A DNA stretch of 64,000 nucleotides from Flavobacteriales bacterium (lineage in GTDB: Bacteria; Bacteroidota; Bacteroidia; Flavobacteriales_E; Vicingaceae): positions 62,001 to 126,000 of the forward strand of contig JABTUP010000009.1 in the NCBI GenBank assembly GCA_015075325.1, written 5' to 3'. This document shows positions 41,288-49,898 of this stretch, piece by piece. The translations under genes and the position numbers were made by a program. The first letter of the stretch is position 1. Each line of letters opens with the position of its first letter. Under the pieces are notes generated by a model. The model was given only the letters and a program-made list of their open reading frames with translations, was not told the origin of the DNA and ran no database searches.

Positions 41288-44032
41288 ATGAAGGTACTTC
41301 ACTTTTTTGTTTTAGCTTTTTTGTTTCCAATTTTGAGTTTCTCGCAAAACCAATCGGAATTTTTGCCCAATACCATCATTATAAAAGTAAAAGAGGCTTA
41401 TCGAAACAACTGTTCAGCTAACGCAATAAACCATGCCGATTTTAATCAGCTTTCAAATAACATTGGAATAACCGAAGTAAAAAAGATTTTCCCGAACCAT
41501 AAAAAAGAAACCAATGAACGCTTTGTTGATTTATCGTTGATTTATCAAATTACGTATGCCAAAGCTTTTAACGAATTGGAGTTGGCTAAAAAAATTAGTC
41601 GATTACCGTTTGTCGAATATGCCGAACCATATGTGTTGCCTCAAGCATTTTATACCCCAAACGACCCAATTATTTCAGATTCAGTTAAAATTTGGCACTT
41701 AATAAAAATTAATGCGTTTAGTGCTTGGGATATTTCCAAAGGCGACACCAACATTGTGGTTGGTATTACTGATACGGGTTGGGATAATACACACCCCGAT
41801 TTATTAGCTAATGTAAAAATTAACTACAACGATCCTATCAATGGATTAGATGATGATGCTGATGGTTATATCGATAATTACAAGGGTTGGGATTTGGGCA
41901 ACAACGACAACGATGCACAACAAGAAACCAGCAGCCACGGAACTCACGTAAGTGGACTTTCTTCGGCAGTAACCGATAATAATGTTGGTATTGCTGCTGT
42001 TGGGTTTAATACCAAGTTTTTACCCATTAAAATTGCAAATTCGGCGGGTATTTTAACACATGCTTACCAAGGCGTTGTTTACGCTGCCGACCAAGGTTGT
42101 TTTATTATCAATTGCTCATGGGGAAGCACTACTCCAGGACAGTTTCAGAAAGATGTTATTAATTATGCTATCATTAACAAAGGATGTTTAGTGGTAGGGG
42201 CTTGTGGCAACAACGGCAACGAAACGCTTTTTTATCCTGCCGCTTATGATGGTGTGCTTACTGTTGCTGCTTCTGAAGAAAGCGATTTTAAAAAGAACAA
42301 TTCTAATTATGGCTATTATGTAGATATTTCGGCACCCGGAGAAAACATGTGGAGCACAATTGGTGGAGGTAGTTATGGTTTTAATGGAGGAACTTCTATG
42401 GCTGCTCCTGTGGTTTCAGGAGCTGCGGCATTAGTAAAAGCCATGAATCCTACTTTTACTAACCAACAAGTGGCAGCTTTGCTTCGTGCAACTGCTTTTG
42501 ATATTTATCCGTTAAACCCAACTTTTATCGATAAATTAGGGAATGGTAGATTGGATATTTTTTCTGCTCTAACTGCTGCTTCATCTCAGTTTATTGAACT
42601 GGTTGCTAAAGATATAAGCGACCACAACGATAATGTTTTTGTTGAAGGTGATACCATTCGTGTGATTGGTACTTTTACCAATTACCTTTCGCCAATTAGC
42701 GGATTAACAGCTACTCTAACATCGCTATCGCCTTATGTTACGGTAACTGATGCAACAACCAGTTTACCTGCATTAAACACATTGGAAAGTTTTGTAAACA
42801 CTGCCGACCCCTTTTTAATTCAGGTATTAAACGGAGCTCCTTTAAACGAACAAGTGTTGTTTAAAATGGAAATTAGTAACGGCTCTTATTCGGTTAACGA
42901 ATATTTTTATGTTACGCTAAACCCCGATTACATTAATGTGGAAGTAAACCAAATTAGAACAACCATTACCAGCAAAGGAAAAATTGGGTTTAACGATGTA
43001 AACAACACCATTGGTTTGGGTTTTAGTTTTAACGGAAAACAATTGTTGTACGAAAGCGGTTTTATGGTGGGCATCAATTCCAACCAAGTTTCCGATTGTG
43101 TAAGAGGTGCAAGCGGTCAAGACCTCGATTTTGCTTCCGTGCTAAATGTAAAATACAATCCGCCTTATGTTTCTTCAGTTGATTTAATTGGCGAATTTAA
43201 TGATGCCACGTATGCTTTAGCTTTAAATGTTAATGTTGAGCAAAAATCATACGCTTATTCTGCTTCGCCAAACGATAAATTTGTAATTGTTCAATACCGA
43301 ATAAAAAACGAAGGATTAACCACTTTAACCAATTTGTATGCAGGTTTGTTTGCCGATTGGGATATACAAAACTATGCACTTAATGCTTCGGGTTTTGATG
43401 CAACTCGAAAAATGGGATTTGCACGTTCGTTAGAATCGGATTCTACTTATGCTGCCATAAAATTATTAACCAACGGAACTGCTGTAAATTACAGTTTAGA
43501 TAATGTTTCGGGCGGAGCTGGAGGTGTTGATATTTCCAACGGATACACCACTGCCGAAAAATACACTACATTATCGACCAATAAACTTAGTGCAGGTTTG
43601 CCGTCGGGACAAGATATTGCTCATGTGGTTTCGTCGGGTAATTTTACTATAAATGCTGGCGACAGCGTAACAGTGGCTTTTGCACTAATTGCTGGTGTGG
43701 GTTTAGTCGATATTCAGGCAAGTGCCGATGCTGCACAATCGGTTTATGATAACATTATTGGAGTAGAGGAGGTGGAAGAAAACAAGGAGTTTACCATTTA
43801 TCCTAATCCAACCAACGGAAAAATTTATTTGAAAATGAATCAAATAGAAGATTTGAAGATAAAAAATATTGTCGTTTACAATGTGTTTGGAGCAGAATTA
43901 TTGCTCGATGTTGAAATTAAACCAACTTCAACTCAACAAATTGATTTAACCCAACTGCCCAATGGTGTTTATTTTATTGAATTGCAAACAGCAAATAAAA
44001 GCTACAGAAAAAAAATAGTGTTAAGCAAGTAA
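41288..44032 (+). CDS. Subtilisin-like S8 protease with T9SS type A sorting domain
   Basis: A protein of 914 residues. A signal peptide (about 1-20) and an inhibitor-like prodomain (about 25-115, with a conserved VEYAEP end) precede the S8 catalytic domain (about 130-435). The triad is complete: Asp162 (TDTGWDNTHPD), His217 (SSHGTHVSG) and Ser370 (GGTSMAAPVVSG). A beta-rich region follows (about 440-820), then the C-terminal T9SS sorting domain (IYPNPTNGKI, VVYNVFGAEL, LPNGVYFIEL). The protease is secreted across the outer membrane, probably to degrade external protein. It stands alone; its end converges on the mod gene. Confidence 0.95.
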   Translation: MKVLHFFVLAFLFPILSFSQNQSEFLPNTIIIKVKEAYRNNCSANAINHADFNQLSNNIGITEVKKIFPNHKKETNERFVDLSLIYQITYAKAFNELELAKKISRLPFVEYAEPYVLPQAFYTPNDPIISDSVKIWHLIKINAFSAWDISKGDTNIVVGITDTGWDNTHPDLLANVKINYNDPINGLDDDADGYIDNYKGWDLGNNDNDAQQETSSHGTHVSGLSSAVTDNNVGIAAVGFNTKFLPIKIANSAGILTHAYQGVVYAADQGCFIINCSWGSTTPGQFQKDVINYAIINKGCLVVGACGNNGNETLFYPAAYDGVLTVAASEESDFKKNNSNYGYYVDISAPGENMWSTIGGGSYGFNGGTSMAAPVVSGAAALVKAMNPTFTNQQVAALLRATAFDIYPLNPTFIDKLGNGRLDIFSALTAASSQFIELVAKDISDHNDNVFVEGDTIRVIGTFTNYLSPISGLTATLTSLSPYVTVTDATTSLPALNTLESFVNTADPFLIQVLNGAPLNEQVLFKMEISNGSYSVNEYFYVTLNPDYINVEVNQIRTTITSKGKIGFNDVNNTIGLGFSFNGKQLLYESGFMVGINSNQVSDCVRGASGQDLDFASVLNVKYNPPYVSSVDLIGEFNDATYALALNVNVEQKSYAYSASPNDKFVIVQYRIKNEGLTTLTNLYAGLFADWDIQNYALNASGFDATRKMGFARSLESDSTYAAIKLLTNGTAVNYSLDNVSGGAGGVDISNGYTTAEKYTTLSTNKLSAGLPSGQDIAHVVSSGNFTINAGDSVTVAFALIAGVGLVDIQASADAAQSVYDNIIGVEEVEENKEFTIYPNPTNGKIYLKMNQIEDLKIKNIVVYNVFGAELLLDVEIKPTSTQQIDLTQLPNGVYFIELQTANKSYRKKIVLSK

Positions 44033-44040
44033 TTTATAAT

Positions 44041-44117
44041 TCAAGCTATATCGCCATCATTTGGATATGGTGTAATGTATTGTTCCACAACTGTACTTTC
44101 AAATGGATTTGGGTAAC
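44041..44117 (-). other. Out-of-frame coding-like tail after mod
   Basis: Past the mod stop, the minus strand read in a shifted frame gives YPNPFESTVVEQY and then ITPYPNDGDIA and a stop at 44041. One additional T in the TTTT run in the last mod codons would join it to mod. It may be a lost or mis-sequenced end of the gene, or chance. Confidence 0.35.
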
Positions 44118-45968
44118 TCAAAACACAATCTTCACATCTTCTTTATAGTTTTGCAATGTTCCGTTTAGGCTGGCTGTCCATCCGTCAATAAATACTTTGC
44201 CATTTTTAATGGCGTTTGAAAAATCATCACTGCTAATAAGCTCACTGTTGGTGATGTAATAATGATTGCCGATTTTATAAATGCAGTCTTTAACGACTTC
44301 TTCAGGAACTTTTGTTGGCTCGTCTAAACCAACAGTAAAAATCATATTGTAAATACGACTTAAAGTATCACTTTCATTTACAGTAAATGAAATTTGTCCT
44401 TTTTCATCCACTTGTAATTTTGGTGCTTCTACACTGTCAAACACTTTAAAGCCAATGTCGGGAACTTGCTTTTTATCTTTTTTAAAGAGGTCCCCTTTTT
44501 CGTTTTCTATTCTAATTTCATCTGAAATTTTTTCACCAGCTCTTTTTAATCGTTCAATGGTTATGCTTGAAATTACAGGTTCCAAATTATTTTGAATACA
44601 AAAGTCGTATGCATCTTTTTTCTTTACAGGGTCAATATTTTCATCTATTTGACAAAGAATAAATTTACGGTTGCCACCATCTTCTGCGTTCAATTGCATT
44701 ACTGTGTGTCCTGTTGTTCCTGAACCCGCAAAAAAATCAAGAATTAAATCATTATTTTTTGCATTAGATATTTGCACTAAACCCCTAATTAATTCTTTTG
44801 GCTTAGGATTGCTAAATACGTTTTTGACACCAAATAGTCCAGTCATTTCATCATTTGCACCTTGGTTATGTCCAAAATCTTGATGAGACCACCAGTTTGT
44901 TGCTGACTGACCTTCTTCTTCTCTTTCAAATCTAAAATATTTCTTTCTCGGTAGACCTTCTCCGTTTTTTGGGAAAACAATTCTATTATCTGCTAAAAGT
45001 AATTTATAGTTAGTTTCATCACCCATCCATTCCTCATCATATTCTTTTCCATTTACTGGGTTTTTGATGATGTATCTGCTGCCAGATTGGTCTGAACCAA
45101 CTTTCCAAGGCTTTGATGCCCAATCGCCTCTTTCATCATTATCTGGGTTAGAAAATTCTCCAGTTAAATCAACTTTACCAACACCTTGTTTTTTATACTC
45201 TTCTTTATTCTTTGAATAAGACAAAATGTGTTCAGCTACAAGTCCAATCATTTTAGTTTTGTCATTCGGCTGATTATGCCTTCTTCTCCAATGTATATGT
45301 CCTTCAAAATTTTCATCCCCAAAAACATCATCACATAGGAGTTTAAGATTTGCTTGTTCATTGTCATCAATACTTATAAAAATAACACCGTCTTTTCTTA
45401 ATAAATCTCTTGCCATTAAAAGACGTGGATACATAAACGCTAACCAACCGTTGTGGCTTTTCTTGGTTTTAAAACTAAAATCCATTCTTGCAAAATCGCT
45501 TTCGCTCAAATTTGCCAATCCCAAAACTTCCGCTTCTTCTTTGTCGAATCTGTCAGGATAAACAAACTCGTCTTTCTCTGTATTGTAAGGTGGGTCTATG
45601 TAAATACATTTGATTTGTCCACTATAATGGTTTTTAAGGATTTTCAAGCTGTCGAGGTTGTCGCCTTTCAGCACCAAATTTTCGGTGGTGTCAATGTTCT
45701 TGCTCAACATGCTATTGAGGCGTAATTCTTTTTCAGTCTTTTGGGCATATTTTGCCCTTGCAAAGTTTCTGCCTACAAAGTTTAATCCGTAGCCGTTTAC
45801 TTTTTCGTCAATGGGCAAACCCAAAACGGCTTTCAGTTCTTCAATGTTTATTTCGGTGTCTCTAATTACGTTCGGGTAGTTCTCTTTCAGAAAACTCAAA
45901 AGCTTGTTTTCGTTGGTTTCATTTCCAACTACCGTAAAGCCTGCTTTTATAAAATCTTGTTCTGCCAT
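44118..45968 (-). CDS. mod: Type III restriction-modification methyltransferase (Mod)
   Basis: A protein of 616 residues, a beta-class N6-adenine or N4-cytosine DNA methyltransferase. The catalytic DPPYNTEKDEF lies at residues 125-135 and precedes the S-adenosylmethionine site DFFAGSGTTGHTV near residue 412. The long spacer between them is the target recognition region. Together with Res it methylates a short asymmetric site on one strand. It is the last gene of a three-gene unit (res, dinD, mod), starting two bases after the dinD stop. Its C-terminus is followed by a shifted-frame coding-like tail. Confidence 0.92.
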   Translation of the reverse strand: MAEQDFIKAGFTVVGNETNENKLLSFLKENYPNVIRDTEINIEELKAVLGLPIDEKVNGYGLNFVGRNFARAKYAQKTEKELRLNSMLSKNIDTTENLVLKGDNLDSLKILKNHYSGQIKCIYIDPPYNTEKDEFVYPDRFDKEEAEVLGLANLSESDFARMDFSFKTKKSHNGWLAFMYPRLLMARDLLRKDGVIFISIDDNEQANLKLLCDDVFGDENFEGHIHWRRRHNQPNDKTKMIGLVAEHILSYSKNKEEYKKQGVGKVDLTGEFSNPDNDERGDWASKPWKVGSDQSGSRYIIKNPVNGKEYDEEWMGDETNYKLLLADNRIVFPKNGEGLPRKKYFRFEREEEGQSATNWWSHQDFGHNQGANDEMTGLFGVKNVFSNPKPKELIRGLVQISNAKNNDLILDFFAGSGTTGHTVMQLNAEDGGNRKFILCQIDENIDPVKKKDAYDFCIQNNLEPVISSITIERLKRAGEKISDEIRIENEKGDLFKKDKKQVPDIGFKVFDSVEAPKLQVDEKGQISFTVNESDTLSRIYNMIFTVGLDEPTKVPEEVVKDCIYKIGNHYYITNSELISSDDFSNAIKNGKVFIDGWTASLNGTLQNYKEDVKIVF

Positions 45969-45969
45969 A

Positions 45970-46821
45970 CTATTCTTCGTTGTTGTTTTTAAAACCTTTG
46001 TTGTCTTTTAAGGACTTTACTTCTTCGGATTTTAGTTTACGTTCAATCTTTTTCACATCTTCTTCCGGTGGTAAATTTTCGGGAACTATACCACGAGAAA
46101 TTAAGGTATTTCTAACCGTTTTATTATTGGTAATATGCTCGTTAGAAATTTGATTTTCGGTTTTCATTTGCTTTTGCTTGGCATTGAAAATGGTAATTTC
46201 GGTAGCAAAATCTTTGGCTTTTAGTAAAATAGTAGGCATAAAATCGGCTAAAGGTTTGTTTTTTATGCCCCATTTATCTTTCATTTGTTGCGTTGTTCTA
46301 TTAAATAAAGCTTGGTCGCCTTTACTTCTAATCAAGGCAAAGTTTTCGTTACCTCCTGTTTGCTGAAAAATAACGTGTGAAAGTTCTTTTTCAGTTTCAG
46401 CTAACTTGTTTCTTGCTTGAACCCTTTCAATTTCTAATATTTTTTGCTCAATAAGTTCAGCTTTTCTTGTTTGAATGGCAAAATAGGTTTGGGCAAAGGC
46501 AATTTGTTCTTTTCTTGGGTCGCCGTTTTGTGCAATTAAATAACAAGCAAAACGGGTAAGCATCACATCATCAATCTCTTTCTGTGCTCCAGAACCTATA
46601 TCAACCATTTTCCCGACGTCGGCAAAATGGTCTGCAATATCCTGTCCTGAAATTTCGCAAGCAGTTTTTGCTTTGCTAATCACATTTTGAAAATTATCCC
46701 ATTTGCCATAACCGAGTAAATGCTGCAAATCTCTGGCTAACCAAAATTCTACCCCATCTTCTGTTTTGTGTAAAAAATCTTCAAAATTTTCAGTTAGTTT
46801 ATAAACTATATCTTTTTTCAT
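45970..46821 (-). CDS. dinD: DinD-like protein inside the restriction operon
   Basis: A protein of 283 residues matching DNA-damage-inducible protein D. Near the start is the BRO/ANT-like fold WLARDLQHLLGYGKWDNF; then KACEISGQDIADHF-type text and DVMLTRFACYLIAQNGDPRKEQIAFAQTYFA, and a mid-protein helix with KLAETEKELSHVIFQQTGG. E. coli DinD is reported to block RecA strand exchange and is SOS-induced. Here it sits between res (six bases upstream) and mod (one base downstream), so it is expressed with the restriction enzyme. Its likely role is to regulate or limit repair during restriction; this is inference. Confidence 0.88.
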   Translation of the reverse strand: MKKDIVYKLTENFEDFLHKTEDGVEFWLARDLQHLLGYGKWDNFQNVISKAKTACEISGQDIADHFADVGKMVDIGSGAQKEIDDVMLTRFACYLIAQNGDPRKEQIAFAQTYFAIQTRKAELIEQKILEIERVQARNKLAETEKELSHVIFQQTGGNENFALIRSKGDQALFNRTTQQMKDKWGIKNKPLADFMPTILLKAKDFATEITIFNAKQKQMKTENQISNEHITNNKTVRNTLISRGIVPENLPPEEDVKKIERKLKSEEVKSLKDNKGFKNNNEE

Positions 46822-46826
46822 AATAC

Positions 46827-49754
46827 TTAGTTTTTAATCAATGCCGTCAATTGCGTTTTATTGATACGTTCTTTAAATGAAATTTTTATATCTTGGTCTT
46901 TGTAGTGTTCTGCTAAGGCTTCAAAATACTTCTTAGCAAAATCAATTTTCATCTGTTCTTTTTCAGGAACATCAGTAAGCAAATTATAACCTTTGGCTTC
47001 CACAACAAGAAATACTTTGTTGCCTTCGGTGCTTTTAATAGCATAGCAAAAGTCGGGATTGTATTTACCTAATGGTGTTTGAATATTCAAACGAGGGAGT
47101 TTGCCGAAAATTTCAATTTCATCCATATCTTTATCATTCTCCACAATATTCAATTCAAAATCACTGTCGTATTCAATCACTTCTTCAAATACCCATTTTG
47201 TTTTCAGAGAAAAGTCGTTTGTAATTTCCTTTTGAAATTTTCCAACGCTTCCTGTGTCTAAGTAGGTTTTGCCTTCTTCGGTTTTGAACACGTTTGGTAA
47301 ACCTGTTCCGTTAATTCCGTCATACTTAATGTTTGTTTTGAGCATAGCAATTAAGTTTTTGTTGATGATTTCGGAAATTTCTCTTTGTGCTTGTTCAGGA
47401 TTATTGCAAAGCATTTTTGTTTTGAAATCATCACTCAAAGCATTGAAAACTTTTACCACAAAGGAAATAGGCGTTTTGGTGTTGTTGGATAAAGTGCGAA
47501 CCAATTCCAAATAATCTACTTTGCTTTTGTATGAAACGGTATCGGTTATTTTAACTGATATTGAACCTTCTTCGCCAATTTTATTTACGTTCAGTTCTGC
47601 ACGCTTTGTTTCTAATAAAATTTCAGTGATTGGTAAGGCTTCAATCTGTGCTTTTATGTTTTGTATCAATTGGCTTTCTTGTTCTTCGTTTAAAGATTCT
47701 AAAACATAAAAAGCATTTTTATTGATAGCATTCCAAAGGTTTTGAAACTCTTGCAAGTGTGTTGTCTTAATGAAAACTTTCTTTTTCTCTTTTTTCTTTT
47801 CGGCTTTCTGAATATAAGTGTTTGTGTCGGTCGCAAATAAGCTTTCAATTACCTTTACTTGTTCTTCGGGTAGATTTTGTGCTGAGAGAATTGTAGAAAA
47901 CTCAGGCGATTTTTCAAAAACATCAATGCCTTCAACAGTAGCTTTGAAAATAATCATTTCACTATCTTCCATCATTCTATATACCTTCCGAACAATTGCA
48001 TCTTCAAAATTCCCTTTTTCTTTTAATGCTTTTTTGAGTTCTTGCTCTGTAAAGGTTTCAGCAATCATGAATGAGTTGCTTAAAATTTCGTTTTGAATTG
48101 CCTCAACAAAGCCGTGTTCTTTGCTTGATACAACTACATCAAGGTTATTGATTTTCCAAAATGCTTCTTGGTCGTCATTCAAATTTTTCAGCGTATATCG
48201 TTGCAAATTTTGATTTACGCAAATACGTAAACCTCGCCCAATTTGTTGGAGTTTAGATATTTCGCTTCCTTGATTGGAAAGTTTGCAAATGGTAAACACA
48301 TTTGGGTTATCCCAACCCTCTTGTAATGCCCAAATGGAAAAAATGAAACGGGTAGGACTTTCAAATGAAAGCAATTTCTTTTTGTCTTTCAGAATTTCGT
48401 CAACTCCTGCTTTTATTTTCTCGTCCGTATTTCCTTTATCTCCTGAAAAATAACCTTTGTGAACCTGCAAAGTATTGTCGCAGTCAAAGTCGTTTTGCAA
48501 AAATTTATAATACTCGCTTGTTTGGTCTAGTTTGCTAACTATTTCGCTGTATTGCTTTTTGTATTCTTCCTCAAATATGTTTTTGATTTTAGGATTGTCG
48601 CCACGAAATAAACTGGTGTCGCTTTCCATAAAAAACAAAGTAACTGCTTTTACGCCTTGCTCAAACAAGCCTTTTTCCTTTTCAAAATGAATTTTGATTG
48701 TTTCCTTAATCATTGCCCGCAATGATTCATCTGATAAGGAATAGTCCACTTTTTCTATTGTATCGTCTGCTAAAACAATGGTGTCCTTGTTTATTTTCTT
48801 TATGGTTTTTCCATTGAATACCGAGCCAACGCCCAATGCATCTTTATCCCTAAGTCTTATTGTAATACCGTTTATAAATCTATCCACAAGGGCTTTATAA
48901 GTAGAACCAATTTTATCAATTCCAACAAGTGTATCTGTATTTTCTACTACATCTTGCGTGTAAACCACAATTTTCTTTACCAAACTTTGTCTGAAAGAAG
49001 AAATGCTGTCCAACACATAAGCTACGTTTGAAAGAACTAAACTATCTTTCTTTTTTGGGTATGTTGCCCCGAAACGCAAAAAGTAATTTTCAAAACCGTC
49101 AAAATAGGTTTTAAAGGCATTGCCTTCAAAACGGTGAGGCTCGTCCATTATCACAATTGGATTCAGTCGTTTCAAACATTCCAAATATGATTTTGGCGGT
49201 TCCTGATTGTTTACAAACAATTCAGGTGTGTTGATGTCTTTTTCTAAAGGTCGGTTTAAGATATTGTCTTTATGGCTAAATGAACTAGGAGTCATTACCA
49301 AAACCGATAAATGAGAAGTTCCGATAAATTGTCTAACTGCTGAAATGTTACCACCTTCATAAACAAAGGTTTCAATTTCCTTTTCTTTCTCGTTGGCGTA
49401 AAAGCTTTTAAAGTAATCTTTAGTGTCCTCTAAGTTTGTTTTTGTTCCCTCACGAATGGGAACAGTCGGAATAAGAACAATAAACTTTTTATAGCCGAAA
49501 TTCTTACTCAGCTCAAAAATGGTTTTGATGAACGTGAACGTTTTTCCCGTTCCCGTTTCCATCATTATGTCGATGTTTTTGGTGTCTTGAACTGGAAAAT
49601 TGTATTTGTATTTTTTATAGTGTGCAGTCAGAACCTCACTAAAATTTACTTTTTGGCGAAGGCTTTCAAAAAGACTTACAATGTTTACAACACAGTCCTC
49701 TTGATAGCTTTGTATTTCATATTGAAACTGTATTGCTTCCGTTTTTTTCGTCAT
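46827..49754 (-). CDS. res: Type III restriction endonuclease (Res)
   Basis: A protein of 975 residues. The helicase core has Walker A METGTGKT (residues 65-72), the DEPH box at 204-207, and motif VI in QQIGRGLRICV near 500. The C-terminal endonuclease has the PD-(D/E)XK pattern NPDFCY near 904 and VVEAKGYN near 919. It needs Mod for site recognition, tracks along DNA with ATP and cuts when two head-to-head sites meet. Res is first in its operon here, the reverse of the usual mod-res order, and dinD is inserted between the two. Confidence 0.93.
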   Translation of the reverse strand: MTKKTEAIQFQYEIQSYQEDCVVNIVSLFESLRQKVNFSEVLTAHYKKYKYNFPVQDTKNIDIMMETGTGKTFTFIKTIFELSKNFGYKKFIVLIPTVPIREGTKTNLEDTKDYFKSFYANEKEKEIETFVYEGGNISAVRQFIGTSHLSVLVMTPSSFSHKDNILNRPLEKDINTPELFVNNQEPPKSYLECLKRLNPIVIMDEPHRFEGNAFKTYFDGFENYFLRFGATYPKKKDSLVLSNVAYVLDSISSFRQSLVKKIVVYTQDVVENTDTLVGIDKIGSTYKALVDRFINGITIRLRDKDALGVGSVFNGKTIKKINKDTIVLADDTIEKVDYSLSDESLRAMIKETIKIHFEKEKGLFEQGVKAVTLFFMESDTSLFRGDNPKIKNIFEEEYKKQYSEIVSKLDQTSEYYKFLQNDFDCDNTLQVHKGYFSGDKGNTDEKIKAGVDEILKDKKKLLSFESPTRFIFSIWALQEGWDNPNVFTICKLSNQGSEISKLQQIGRGLRICVNQNLQRYTLKNLNDDQEAFWKINNLDVVVSSKEHGFVEAIQNEILSNSFMIAETFTEQELKKALKEKGNFEDAIVRKVYRMMEDSEMIIFKATVEGIDVFEKSPEFSTILSAQNLPEEQVKVIESLFATDTNTYIQKAEKKKEKKKVFIKTTHLQEFQNLWNAINKNAFYVLESLNEEQESQLIQNIKAQIEALPITEILLETKRAELNVNKIGEEGSISVKITDTVSYKSKVDYLELVRTLSNNTKTPISFVVKVFNALSDDFKTKMLCNNPEQAQREISEIINKNLIAMLKTNIKYDGINGTGLPNVFKTEEGKTYLDTGSVGKFQKEITNDFSLKTKWVFEEVIEYDSDFELNIVENDKDMDEIEIFGKLPRLNIQTPLGKYNPDFCYAIKSTEGNKVFLVVEAKGYNLLTDVPEKEQMKIDFAKKYFEALAEHYKDQDIKISFKERINKTQLTALIKN

Positions 49755-49778
49755 TTAATACTTCAATTTTCTAATCGT

Positions 49779-49786
49779 CAAAGTTA
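49779..49786 (-). promoter_or_regulatory. Putative -7 box (TAACTTTG) before res
   Basis: TAnnTTTG match on the minus strand, 24 bases before the res ATG. It gives the restriction operon its own promoter, apart from formate dehydrogenase upstream. Confidence 0.5.
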
Positions 49787-49790
49787 AAAT

Positions 49791-49898
49791 TTAATACCAT
49801 TTATATTCTTCTCTCAATTCGAACCAATTTATGTTTTTAAGAAAATTAGCTTTTTTACACCAAAACTCGTTTTCCTTTACTTTTTCTAATTCTACAAC
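49791..49898 (-). other. Out-of-frame coding-like tail of formate dehydrogenase alpha
   Basis: Read one base off the fdhA frame, the minus strand gives EKVKENEFWCKK, then ANFLKNINWF and ELREEYKWY with a stop at 49791. Deleting one A from the AAAAA run (49881-49885) would join it to the RIRK codons of the gene. This looks like a C-terminus lost by an indel or a base-calling error. Confidence 0.4.

Noticed and set aside
45970..46821. dinD as a sign of a prophage
   Set aside because: No phage structural, integrase or lysis gene is nearby; the gene is tightly packed with res and mod.
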